Made by a program: the position numbers and the translations under genes. This document shows, one piece after another, positions 8,698 through 17,004 of a stretch of 64,000 nucleotides of DNA. How positions within the stretch are numbered: position 1 is the stretch's first letter; the number at the start of each line of letters is the position of its first letter. The stretch lies in the NCBI RefSeq assembly GCF_900107405.1, contig NZ_FNPV01000003.1:289580-353579 (forward strand). Direction: 5' to 3'. Source of the stretch: Tindallia californiensis. GTDB taxonomy: Bacteria > Bacillota > Clostridia > Peptostreptococcales > Tindalliaceae. The notes beneath the pieces are model-generated. The model saw only the letters and a list, made by a program, of their open reading frames with translations, was not told the DNA's origin and did not search any database.

Positions 8698-9621
8698 ATG
8701 ACGATTCAACTCATTACGGATAGTACCGCCTATATTCCATGTCATCTGATCAAGAAGTACAACATTCAAGTGGTTTCTCTCAGTGTTCAGCTAAACGGTC
8801 TGACGAAAGAAGAAACCACGGTAGAGCACGGTGCCTTTTATCAAGAACTAAGCCAGTCAAAAGAATGGGCTACGTCATCTCAGCCCACTCTCGAGACCTT
8901 TCTTACTCTTTTTCAGAAAGCAATCGATAAAAGAAAAGAAATCTTTGGAGTTTTCCTGTCCTCGGCCATGAGCGGTACTTATCAAACAGCCAGAATGGCT
9001 AAACAGATGATCTTAGAAAAAGAGCCTTCCGCAAAAATTCATTTAATTGATTCCCAAACCAATTGTATGCAAATGGGTTTTGCTGTGCTGGAAGCCGCTA
9101 AGTTAATTGAAGAAGGACTGGATACAAAGGAAGTGATCCAGCAGGTCCAGAACTTTGTGAATCGCTCCCGATTTTTGTTTGCTCCCCTTAGCTTGCAATA
9201 CCTTCGAAAAGGCGGGCGAATTGGTGGTGCCGCCGCTTTTATTGGTTCTGTTCTACGAATCGTACCAATCTTAACCGTTGAAAATGGTAGGACATCTGTC
9301 TTCAACAAGGTCCGAACCCAGAAAAAAGCTCAGTCCACCATGGTCCAGGCTGTTTTGGAAGATTTCCAACAGTACGGAGAAGGTGATTTAGTGGTTCATC
9401 ATATAAACGACGAAACTGCCGGTCACGCTCTGGCTTCTAAGCTTTCTGAGCCCTTTAACCGCGAAATCCCTGTTCTTCCTATCGGCCCGGTTATTGGATT
9501 GCATGTTGGCCCAGGAACCGTCGGAATTGCCTATTATACAGCAAAAAATCGGATTTCCAACGAACCTGCAGCCGATAAAAACCAACCACATCTCAAGGAG
9601 GGTTCCTATGAAAATTATTAA
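8698..9621 (+). CDS. DegV-family fatty-acid-binding protein
   Basis: DegV-family protein of about 307 aa. The family binds a fatty acid between two domains and, in Firmicutes, often acts as FakB, presenting exogenous fatty acids to the kinase FakA; no fakA is visible here. Characteristic features are the N-terminal LITDSTAYIP segment, SSAMSGTYQTA, the LRKGGRIGG region and the C-terminal GPVIGLHVGPGTVGIAYY. An ATG at 8692 abuts TAGGAGG, so ATG at 8698, six bases away, is the better start. It overlaps the next gene by 14 nt and so is translationally coupled to it. Confidence 0.85.
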   Translation: MTIQLITDSTAYIPCHLIKKYNIQVVSLSVQLNGLTKEETTVEHGAFYQELSQSKEWATSSQPTLETFLTLFQKAIDKRKEIFGVFLSSAMSGTYQTARMAKQMILEKEPSAKIHLIDSQTNCMQMGFAVLEAAKLIEEGLDTKEVIQQVQNFVNRSRFLFAPLSLQYLRKGGRIGGAAAFIGSVLRIVPILTVENGRTSVFNKVRTQKKAQSTMVQAVLEDFQQYGEGDLVVHHINDETAGHALASKLSEPFNREIPVLPIGPVIGLHVGPGTVGIAYYTAKNRISNEPAADKNQPHLKEGSYENY

Positions 9622-10585
9622 TGCAGCCGCAATGAAACAGTCTGTTAATGATCAAGAAATGATTGATGCTATCGAAGAAGCTTTCCACCTTTATTCTCTG
9701 GAAAATTTCACGATGCCAGAAAGACTTGCTGTCAAGCATCAGGAAGATACGATGCTCTATATGCCCTGCCTCACTCCAGATAGTATTGGAACGAAAATGC
9801 TTTCTCTGATGCCACAAAACCCATCTAAAGGAAAACCGCTTATTGATGGTATGATGATTCTTAACAACAGAGAAGACGGCACTCCCCTCGCTATCATGAA
9901 TGGTCAGTTACTTACGGCCATGCGAACAGGAGCGGTCGGCGGTCACGCCGTCCGTCATTTAGCTTACCCAGAAAGTCAACACCTAGGCCTTATTGGTTGT
10001 GGGGTTCAGGGCCTTTACCAGGTTAAATACGCTTGTGCCGAAAGATCTATTGCTACGGTGTATCTCTATGATGAGTTCAAGGAGGATTTAACTGACTTTG
10101 TGGAAAGCATCCGTCAGGAAACCGACTCTCCTTCCCTCCATTGCGTTGTATGCAACAGTGCTACTGAAGTTGCCCAAAACAGTGATATTCTCATAACGGC
10201 CACCTCTTCCAAGGAGCCTGTTCTACCAAACGACCCAGAGCTTTTTTCTAATAAATGCGTGGTTTCCATCGGCTCTTGGCGCCCTGATATGAGGGAAATT
10301 CCAGAAGCCATCTGGCAAACCACCAGTAAGGTTTATACAGAACTGCCCTATGCTTGTGAAGAAACGGGAGATCTGTCGCAGCCTTTGGCCGATGATGTCA
10401 TTGCCCTGGATCAGGTTCATTTGATGTCCGATTTCTTAAAAGCCATAAAATCAGGTAAAAAAACAGACCTGCAAAGCACTCGCTTTTACAAATCCGTCGG
10501 AATGAGTCTTTTTGATCTGGTTGTCGCTACCAACATTTATGAAAAAGCCAAAGAAAAAGGCTTAGGTACTGACGTTGACTGGTAG
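9608..10585 (+). CDS. Ornithine cyclodeaminase / mu-crystallin family enzyme
   Basis: 325-aa NAD(P)-dependent enzyme of the ornithine cyclodeaminase family. Visible are the substrate-binding stretch NGQLLTAMRTGAVGG and the Rossmann motif LGLIGCGVQGLYQV. Members act as ornithine cyclodeaminase (ornithine to proline plus ammonia), alanine dehydrogenase, or cyclic ketimine reductase, and sequence alone does not decide. The upstream open frame includes part of degV, but ATG at 9608 with AAGGAGGG is clearly the start. In an amino-acid fermenter, ornithine-to-proline conversion feeding Stickland reduction is plausible but inferred. Confidence 0.85.
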   Translation: MKIINAAAMKQSVNDQEMIDAIEEAFHLYSLENFTMPERLAVKHQEDTMLYMPCLTPDSIGTKMLSLMPQNPSKGKPLIDGMMILNNREDGTPLAIMNGQLLTAMRTGAVGGHAVRHLAYPESQHLGLIGCGVQGLYQVKYACAERSIATVYLYDEFKEDLTDFVESIRQETDSPSLHCVVCNSATEVAQNSDILITATSSKEPVLPNDPELFSNKCVVSIGSWRPDMREIPEAIWQTTSKVYTELPYACEETGDLSQPLADDVIALDQVHLMSDFLKAIKSGKKTDLQSTRFYKSVGMSLFDLVVATNIYEKAKEKGLGTDVDW

Positions 10586-10601
10586 CCGTTTCCTGTAGGA
10601 T

Positions 10602-10645
10602 AAAAAAACAACTGAGTCCGGTGCATTGGAATCAGTTGTTTTTTT
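10602..10645. terminator. Bidirectional terminator between convergent genes
   Basis: A-rich left arm ending CAACTGA (10609-10615) pairs with TCAGTTG (10632-10638), followed by a T7 run; the reverse strand also ends in a T-run. It serves the cyclodeaminase gene and the convergent XRE-cupin gene. Confidence 0.85.
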
Positions 10646-11188
10646 CTACAAAATAACAGGCGTGAGGATGCATAAAAATCTGGTTTTTTCTTCCAGCGGG
10701 TTCTTCCATACATGAGGTTTTCCAGAGGGATAGTGAATGGAATCTCCGGCGTATACCGTGTAGTCATCGCCATCGATAGATACAACGACAGCACCCTCCA
10801 ACACATATAAAAACTCTTCTCCCTGATGGCTAAACCGATGGCCATGTTTTTCTTCCGGCTGCAATGTTACCATCAGAGATTCCAGAACCCGGTCTTGAAA
10901 GGTTCCGCTTAACCTAATATACTCCGTTGTAGAACCTTCTATCAGAAAAGACTTTTGATCTTCTTTGGTTACTAAAAAATGTTCATTGTCGTAAGCCTTA
11001 AAGAAAGTCGTAATCGAGACATGCAAAGAGTCGGCAATTTTTTTCAGTGAGGTAATGGCAATAGAGGATGTCTCCCGCTCCACCTGAGATAAAAAACTGA
11101 TGGAAAACCCGGTTCTTTCGCTAAGTTCTTTCAGTGTTAATCCTCTTTCTTTCCTTATTTCCCGAATTTTTTTTGAAACCTCCTGCAT
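10646..11188 (-). CDS. XRE-family transcriptional regulator with cupin domain
   Basis: 180-aa one-component regulator: an N-terminal XRE helix-turn-helix (residues 7-61, LTLKELSERTGFSISFLSQVER) and a C-terminal cupin sensor (about 105-175, with the HRFSHQGEEFLYVLEG metal/ligand motif). This architecture is common in regulators of amino-acid, polyamine and peptide uptake genes (PuuR-like). It is the last gene of a minus-strand run with an M24 peptidase (20-nt gap) and a sodium symporter (28-nt gap), so it most likely controls that operon. The palindrome upstream of the symporter is a candidate operator. Confidence 0.85.
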   Translation of the reverse strand: MQEVSKKIREIRKERGLTLKELSERTGFSISFLSQVERETSSIAITSLKKIADSLHVSITTFFKAYDNEHFLVTKEDQKSFLIEGSTTEYIRLSGTFQDRVLESLMVTLQPEEKHGHRFSHQGEEFLYVLEGAVVVSIDGDDYTVYAGDSIHYPSGKPHVWKNPLEEKTRFLCILTPVIL

Positions 11189-11208
11189 TCACACACCCCC
11201 ATGATTTT

Positions 11209-12312
11209 TTAGCCAAAGTAAGGTTGTTTAGGGAACTGGTTCAATATCTGACAACCGGTATCCGTTACCAGAACAATATCCTCAATTCTCACTCCGAATT
11301 TTCCGGGCAGATAGATCCCCGGTTCAATACTAAAGAGCATTCCCGGTTCCAGCATTTCCTCGTTTCCTTCTACAATATAAGGCGATTCATGAACTTCCAT
11401 CCCAATACCGTGACCTGTCCGGTGAATGAAATAATCACCATACCCCTTACTTATAATATGATCCCGAACCACTTTATCAATGGATTCTGCGCTAACCTTT
11501 GGTCTGACAGCTTCAATCCCTTTTCTCTGTGCTTCAAGAACGATTTCATAAATTTCTAAAAAGAACTCATCCGGCTCATCACCTAAAAAAACAGTACGGG
11601 ACATATCCGAGCAAAAGCCATCCATAAGCCCCCCAAGATCCATTAACAAAGGCTGATTTTTCAAAATCTTGTCCGTTCCTGTTTTATGATGAGGCGAAGC
11701 ACTGTTAGAACCAGTAGCAATAATAGGGCTAAAAGAGGGGCCTTCCATCCCATGTTGTTTCATTTCCTGTTCCAAGGTTGCCGCCAGTTCTTTTTCCGTC
11801 CTGCCTATCCAGTCCCTTTCTAGTATAACCTTTTTGAGAATATTATCAACGACCGTCGCTGAATTTTTTAATTTTTCAATCTCTGTTTCGCTTTTTATCT
11901 TCCGCAAACTTTCAAAAAGGTAACCGGCCAGCCTAAAGTCAGCGTCCTTTATTTTTTTCTGAATTGGCAGCATAAACGCAGCCGGCATACTGTTTTCCAA
12001 GGCAATACGGGTGATGCCTATTTCTCGCTCACCCATTTCCTTAAGAAGCATTTGAAATGGATCTTCCTGATCACTCCAAAAGACATTGTTCCGGATTGGT
12101 GTCTTCGTAATAAACGCCTCATAAAGCTTTGGTGCTACAAAAAAACCTTCTCCTTTGGTTGGAAGAACAAAAAGAACTAACCTCTCATCCATTTTTGCTC
12201 CATAGCCAGTAAGGTAATTCAGATTAACTGAAGGAGATAGAAAAAGGCATTCTATCTCCTCTCCCTGCATTTTTTCCTGAAGCTTTTCAATTCTTTTTTG
12301 GTAGATGGACAT
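11209..12312 (-). CDS. M24-family Xaa-Pro peptidase
   Basis: 367-aa metallopeptidase of the M24 'pita-bread' fold, cleaving Xaa-Pro peptides or acting as a related dipeptidase/creatinase-like hydrolase. It has an N-terminal creatinase-type domain (about 1-135) and a C-terminal catalytic domain with all five dinuclear-metal ligands: D225, D236, H301 (in HRTGHGIGMEVHE), E330 (in EPGIY) and E344 (in VRIED). No signal peptide, so it is cytoplasmic. Placed between a sodium:solute symporter and a cupin regulator, it probably hydrolyses a peptide or amide brought in by that symporter. Confidence 0.88.
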   Translation of the reverse strand: MSIYQKRIEKLQEKMQGEEIECLFLSPSVNLNYLTGYGAKMDERLVLFVLPTKGEGFFVAPKLYEAFITKTPIRNNVFWSDQEDPFQMLLKEMGEREIGITRIALENSMPAAFMLPIQKKIKDADFRLAGYLFESLRKIKSETEIEKLKNSATVVDNILKKVILERDWIGRTEKELAATLEQEMKQHGMEGPSFSPIIATGSNSASPHHKTGTDKILKNQPLLMDLGGLMDGFCSDMSRTVFLGDEPDEFFLEIYEIVLEAQRKGIEAVRPKVSAESIDKVVRDHIISKGYGDYFIHRTGHGIGMEVHESPYIVEGNEEMLEPGMLFSIEPGIYLPGKFGVRIEDIVLVTDTGCQILNQFPKQPYFG

Positions 12313-12340
12313 GTTTTTCCTCCTGCCGTTATGTTTTTGT

Positions 12341-13726
12341 TCACTCTTTTTTTGCCGTCATCAAGGTAACAATAATTAAGGCTACAAAAGCAACGGGAAT
12401 AGAGACAACGGAGCTATTCAGATCATAAGGTTGTCTTAAAACAATTTCCCATACCAGCGTTGTAATCACACCAGCTGACATGGATGCCAGCCCACCGGCT
12501 TTGGTAACTTTTTTCCATAGAAATACAGCTAATACTGCCGGTGTAATCCCTGCCGCATATACGGTGTAAGCATACATTTGTACAGATAGAATGCTAGGAA
12601 AATATTCGATCAGCAAATAAGAAAGCAAGCCCAGTACCGGGATCAATATTCGGGTAAATAATAACTTTTGTTTATCCGATGCTTCTGGGTTAATATATTT
12701 TCCGTATAAATCATAGGTAATATTGGTTGAAGCCGACAAAAGATACGAATTTCCTGTTGTAACAATAAAGGCAGCCGCCGCCGCTAAAAGAAGTCCCCCT
12801 ATAAAGGTCGGTAAGATTGTCGTAGTGGCTATCAATGCCATTCCCGGATTAATGTCCGGAAAGGTAACTCTGGCGGAAAAAGCGATAATTGAAACCGCCG
12901 GATAAATAAAGATTACCCCTATTAGCCATCCTATGGAACCAATTCTGGTATCTCGGCTACCACGAGAAGCCGCCAGTCGCTGATACATATTTTGATCTCC
13001 CAGCAAAAGGAACAGAGAGGGAATCAGATATCCCGTCAGTTGTAAGGGAGTCAAACCACCTAAAACTTCCAAGCTTGATGGCGGAACCGTTTCTGTGATA
13101 TTTGCCCATCCGCCAGCCGCATTAATGGAAAAGGGGATCCCAACTCCAAGCCCAATAAGAATAATAAAGGCACCAATAGCATCCGTTGCTGCCACTGCTT
13201 TAAGCCCACCTGCAGCAGCAAGAAAAACAATAAGCACAGCGGCAATAATCGTTCCTGTCTGTACCGGAATGCCTGTCGTTACATTTAAGACAAACCCAAA
13301 CCCTTGGAATTGATAGCTCACAATTCCCACATAAGCCAATACAATCACCAATACCGAGAGCATTTTAGCTGATTCACCGTATTTGGTTTCCAATATTTCA
13401 CTGATGGTATATTTTCCAAAAGTCCGTATTCTTTCCGCAATAAAAAACAATAACCCAATTCCCACAATAGCCGAAACACTTTGTAACATGGCCGGCCATA
13501 TGCCAAAGCTGTACGCAAGGGAGTTGCTGCCTCCTGTAATCGTACCACTGCCAACCCAGGTGGCGATTAGCGTTCCCATCAATACAACCGCACCCAGAGA
13601 TTTTCCAGCCAGAATAAAGTCTTCACTGGAAGAGATCTTCTTTGAATAAAAAATACCCATTACTACCATGATGACCCCATACCCTGCTAAAAACCACAGC
13701 AGAGTGGGATTATGCGTTAATTCCAT
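12341..13726 (-). CDS. Sodium:solute symporter (SSS family)
   Basis: 461-aa membrane protein of the SSS family with about 12-13 hydrophobic helices. Family features include the early SSEDFILAGKSLGAVVLMGTLIATWVGSGTI segment (residues about 33-63) and the LGDQNMYQRLAASRGSRD loop (about 240-258). Substrates in this family range from proline to pantothenate and organic acids; none can be assigned. Good ribosome site (GAGGAAG). First gene of the symporter-peptidase-regulator operon, preceded by an inverted repeat and a small hairpin. Confidence 0.88.
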   Translation of the reverse strand: MELTHNPTLLWFLAGYGVIMVVMGIFYSKKISSSEDFILAGKSLGAVVLMGTLIATWVGSGTITGGSNSLAYSFGIWPAMLQSVSAIVGIGLLFFIAERIRTFGKYTISEILETKYGESAKMLSVLVIVLAYVGIVSYQFQGFGFVLNVTTGIPVQTGTIIAAVLIVFLAAAGGLKAVAATDAIGAFIILIGLGVGIPFSINAAGGWANITETVPPSSLEVLGGLTPLQLTGYLIPSLFLLLGDQNMYQRLAASRGSRDTRIGSIGWLIGVIFIYPAVSIIAFSARVTFPDINPGMALIATTTILPTFIGGLLLAAAAAFIVTTGNSYLLSASTNITYDLYGKYINPEASDKQKLLFTRILIPVLGLLSYLLIEYFPSILSVQMYAYTVYAAGITPAVLAVFLWKKVTKAGGLASMSAGVITTLVWEIVLRQPYDLNSSVVSIPVAFVALIIVTLMTAKKE

Positions 13727-13765
13727 TCTTTTCTTCCTCCTTGTTTTTTCCTTCTTTTTTTAGTT

Positions 13766-13794
13766 TTACAGTATTGATTACACCTATACTGTAA
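13766..13794. promoter_or_regulatory. Inverted repeat, candidate operator of the symporter operon
   Basis: Perfect 9-bp arms TTACAGTAT (13766-13774) and ATACTGTAA (13786-13794) with an 11-bp spacer, so the half-site centres are 20 bp apart, about two helical turns. No T-run follows on either strand, which argues for a protein-binding site rather than a terminator. It lies 40-68 bp upstream of the symporter start. Confidence 0.5.
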
Positions 13795-13947
13795 TTAGTG
13801 GCGAAAAAAAAGCACCCTTCGCCTACTTTGTTTAAATAATAACATACCTTAGGCTTTTCGTCTATTCCAAAACCAGACCTATCCGAAGAACTTGACAAAT
13901 CCATCTCTCTGAGGTACATTTATTTAGAGTCATTTCATTTATCTGAT

Positions 13948-14136
13948 GACTACTGGTGCTTCTTGAGGCAATCCTCTCGAAGAGAATAGGGAATAGAAGT
14001 GAGAATCTTCAGCGGTCCCGCCACTGTAACCGGGGAATTAATTCGCAGTAATCCACTGTCTTCAAAGGCTCATGCCTGAAGAAGGACGGGAAGGAGCGAA
14101 GGCGTGATGATCTGGAAGCCAGGAGACCTGCCAGTA
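13948..14136 (+). ncRNA. Cobalamin riboswitch
   Basis: Adenosylcobalamin/cobalamin-binding leader upstream of cobT. Conserved pieces appear in order: GGTGC near the 5' end, GAATAGGGAA, the GTGAGAATC and CCCGCCACTGTAA core (14017-14029), and the B12 box AGCCAGGAGACCTGCC (14117-14132). A terminator hairpin follows 40 bases later, so control is probably by transcription termination when cobalamin is bound. Confidence 0.95.
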
Positions 14137-14172
14137 GGGAACTTTTGCTAATGATGTGGATTATGGTAACAT

Positions 14173-14200
14173 CCTCAGTATGTTTATGCTGAGGTTTTTT
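14173..14200 (+). terminator. Riboswitch-controlled terminator
   Basis: CCTCAG (14173-14178) pairs with CTGAGG (14189-14194), followed by TTTTTT. It sits between the cobalamin riboswitch and the cobT ribosome site and is the likely regulatory hairpin. Confidence 0.85.
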
Positions 14201-14248
14201 GCTATTTAAAAACAAATTAAAAACAGAAACCCAAGGAGGAATTATCGT

Positions 14249-15298
14249 ATGCCGTCATTAAAAGAAACCATCGATCAGATCCAACCTCTTAAAAAAGAAG
14301 CCATGGATTTGTGTCAGAAAAAGCTTAATAACCTGACGAAGCCACCAGGCAGTTTGGGGGTGCTGGAGGATATCGCTATTCAGTTAGCCGGTATAACAGG
14401 CAGCACATCACCGTCTGTTAAGAACAAAACAATGTTGGTGATGGCCGGAGATCACGGAGTTGTTGCTGAAGGTGTCAGTGCTTTCCCTCAGGAAGTAACC
14501 CCTCAAATGGTTCTGAACTTTATCAATGGGGGAGCTGCTATCAATGTTTTCTGCCGTCATGCCGAGGCGAAGGTAGTGGTGGTGGACGTGGGCATCGTCG
14601 GTGATTTTACTCATCCTGATCTTATCCAAAAAAAGATAAAGCAGGGCACCGACAATATTGCTGCCGGGCCTGGGATGAGTTATGACGAAGCTGTAAAGGC
14701 CATTGAAATAGGAATCGAAATGGCTCATGAAGAAGTGCAACAGGGAGCCGCTTTGTTAGGTGCGGGTGAAATGGGCATTGGCAATACAACTCCCAGCAGC
14801 GCTATATTAGCCGCATGCATTGATTTACCCTTGGAACAGATCGTCGGTAGGGGGTCGGGAATTCAGGATGAGGCGCTTACCAATAAAATCCGGGTGATTC
14901 AACAGGCTTTAGACATTAATCAACCAGACGCAACCGATGGAGTTGATCTTTTGGCAAAAGTAGGCGGCTTGGAAATCGCTGCCATGACTGGCGTTATGCT
15001 GGGTGCCGCCGCTCATCGGGTACCGGTAATGGTTGATGGTTTCATCGCCAGTGCGGCTGCTTTGGCTGCCAGTCGCATCTGCCCTAAGGTTACTCCGTAT
15101 ATGATCGCTTCCCATGCTTCTATGGAGCCAGGTCATCAGCATGCCCTCCGTCTTTTAGGTTTAACACCCATGCTTCATATGAACATGCGTCTAGGAGAAG
15201 GTACCGGCGCTGCCTTAGCCTTCCACTTGGTAGAAGCTTCCACCAGAGCCCTTGAAGAAATGAGCACCTTCGCTGATGCTGGCGTTACTTCCAGTTAA
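14249..15298 (+). CDS. cobT: Nicotinate-nucleotide--dimethylbenzimidazole phosphoribosyltransferase
   Basis: CobT makes alpha-ribazole phosphate from nicotinate mononucleotide and 5,6-dimethylbenzimidazole (or another lower-ligand base) for the cobalamin nucleotide loop. The 349-aa length is standard. Family motifs include KPPGSLGVLEDIA, VMAGDHGVVAEGVSAFP, GEMGIGNTTPSSA and the C-terminal GEGTGAA. Its glutamate falls at residue 317, the same number as the catalytic Glu of the Salmonella enzyme. AAGGAGGA precedes the ATG. It stands alone behind the riboswitch with no other cob genes here, so the rest of the pathway must be elsewhere. Its stop codon overlaps that of the convergent ABC-F gene. 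Confidence 0.96.
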   Translation: MPSLKETIDQIQPLKKEAMDLCQKKLNNLTKPPGSLGVLEDIAIQLAGITGSTSPSVKNKTMLVMAGDHGVVAEGVSAFPQEVTPQMVLNFINGGAAINVFCRHAEAKVVVVDVGIVGDFTHPDLIQKKIKQGTDNIAAGPGMSYDEAVKAIEIGIEMAHEEVQQGAALLGAGEMGIGNTTPSSAILAACIDLPLEQIVGRGSGIQDEALTNKIRVIQQALDINQPDATDGVDLLAKVGGLEIAAMTGVMLGAAAHRVPVMVDGFIASAAALAASRICPKVTPYMIASHASMEPGHQHALRLLGLTPMLHMNMRLGEGTGAALAFHLVEASTRALEEMSTFADAGVTSS

Positions 15299-16893
15299 GC
15301 TTTCTTTTGCGCTTTTAATTCCAGGTATTCTTCATAGGTTTTTCGATAATCTTTGATTCCGTCATCGGTTATTTCAATAATGCGATTGGCGATGGTATCG
15401 ACAAACTGATGATCGTGAGACGTAAACAATACATTGCTGGGGTAGGCTTTCAGCCCATTGTTTAATGCTGTGATTGATTCCAGATCCAGATGATTCGTGG
15501 GCTGATCCAGTAATAGGACGTTGGCATTTTTCAGCATCATTCTCGATAGCATACACCGGACCTTTTCTCCACCAGAAAGGACTTTCACCTTTTTCAGGGC
15601 ATCTTCTCCGGAAAAAAGCATTTTTCCGAGGAAACCTCTTAAATACACTTCCGATTTTTCTTCTGAATACTGCCGCAGCCACTCTACCAGGTTTAAGCCT
15701 TCCTGATCAAAATAGTCTGCATTATCTTTTGGCAGATAGGCAGTGGTAATCGTTACACCCCATTTTACCGTCCCTTGGTCCGGTTCCCATTCTCCTGCCA
15801 TGATTTTCATTAACGCTGTATTGGCTCTTTCATTTTCACTGACAAAGGCTATTTTATCTTCTTTTCCTACGGTGAAACTGACGTTTTTTAACAAGGTTTC
15901 TCCTTCTACGGTTTTTGAAATCCCTTCCACCATTAAGATGTCTTTTCCTACTTCTCTTTCTGGTTTAAAACCAACGTAGGGGTAGCGGCGGGTGGATGGT
16001 TGAATATCATCCAACGTGATTTTATCCAGTATTTTTTTTCGAGAGGTTGCTTGTCTGGATTTTGAAGCATTTGCACTAAAACGAGCAATAAAATCCTGCA
16101 GCTGCTTCACTTTTTCTTCTTTTTTGCGATTTTGATCCTTCATCATCTGGAGTGCCAACTGGCTGGACTCGTACCAGAAGTCGTAGTTCCCTGTAAACAT
16201 TTTTATTTTCCCAAAGTCCACGTCTACCATATGGGTACAGGTTTTATTCAGAAAATATCGATCATGAGAAACAAAAATAACAATGCCGTCAAAGTTAATT
16301 AGGAATTCTTCCAACCATCGGATTGATTGAATATCCAAATGGTTGGTCGGCTCATCCAACACTAAAATATCTGGATTTCCAAACAAAGCCTGCGCCAGCA
16401 ATACCTTCACTTTTTCAGCACCAGGAAGAGCTTCCATTTTCTTAACATGAAGGTCTGTCGTAATACCAAGCCCCTGCAACAGTGCCGATGCTTCTGCTTC
16501 TGCCTCCCATCCGTTTAATTCGGCAAATTCCGCTTCCAGTTCTGCTGCTTTCATCCCATCTTCATCCGAAAAATCTTCTTTGGCATAAAGGATTTCTTTT
16601 TCTGTCATTACTTCATAAAGCCGTTCATTTCCTCGAATGACTGTTTCTAATACTTCCACTTCATCAAACTGAAAATGATCTTGTTTTAGTACAGACATTC
16701 TAAGACCCGGTGCAATGTGAACTTCACCTTTATTTGGCTCTATTTCTCCGGAAAGGATTCTAAGAAACGTACTTTTCCCCGCTCCATTAGCTCCAATAAC
16801 TCCATAACAATTGCCCGGAGAAAACTTTAGTTGAACGTCTTCAAATAATTTTTGCTCTCCATAACTTAATCCTAAATTAATAACATTAATCAC
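15295..16893 (-). CDS. ABC-F ATPase (YkpA/YbiT-like) with one degenerate ATP site
   Basis: 532-aa soluble protein with two ABC ATPase domains and no membrane segments; ABC-F proteins act on ribosomes in translation or antibiotic protection. First Walker A (GANGAGKS, 34-41) and second signature (LSGGE, 439-443) are canonical. In contrast, the first signature reads LPGAE (156-160), the second Walker A reads SENERANT (352-359, no glycine or lysine), and the second Walker B has Gln for the catalytic Glu (LLLDQPTNHLD, Q464). These three parts form one composite site, so one site looks intact and the other dead. Start is GTG with GGAAGG seven bases upstream. The linker between domains (about 240-300) is basic and helical, as usual. 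Confidence 0.9.
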   Translation of the reverse strand: MINVINLGLSYGEQKLFEDVQLKFSPGNCYGVIGANGAGKSTFLRILSGEIEPNKGEVHIAPGLRMSVLKQDHFQFDEVEVLETVIRGNERLYEVMTEKEILYAKEDFSDEDGMKAAELEAEFAELNGWEAEAEASALLQGLGITTDLHVKKMEALPGAEKVKVLLAQALFGNPDILVLDEPTNHLDIQSIRWLEEFLINFDGIVIFVSHDRYFLNKTCTHMVDVDFGKIKMFTGNYDFWYESSQLALQMMKDQNRKKEEKVKQLQDFIARFSANASKSRQATSRKKILDKITLDDIQPSTRRYPYVGFKPEREVGKDILMVEGISKTVEGETLLKNVSFTVGKEDKIAFVSENERANTALMKIMAGEWEPDQGTVKWGVTITTAYLPKDNADYFDQEGLNLVEWLRQYSEEKSEVYLRGFLGKMLFSGEDALKKVKVLSGGEKVRCMLSRMMLKNANVLLLDQPTNHLDLESITALNNGLKAYPSNVLFTSHDHQFVDTIANRIIEITDDGIKDYRKTYEEYLELKAQKKA

Positions 16894-17004
16894 GTTAATA
16901 CCTTCCTTTTCTTATATTCTTTATTCGGCGACTACCACCGTTAAGACTGCTTATTCTATTAAAAGCTCTGCCATCTTTTTTCAATAGCTGGACTCCAGTG
17001 GCTT

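Noticed and set aside
8536-8769. Minus-strand 77-codon open frame overlapping the start of degV
   Set aside because: No ribosome site, it overlaps the well-supported degV start, and its codons coincide with the leader repeats and hairpin.
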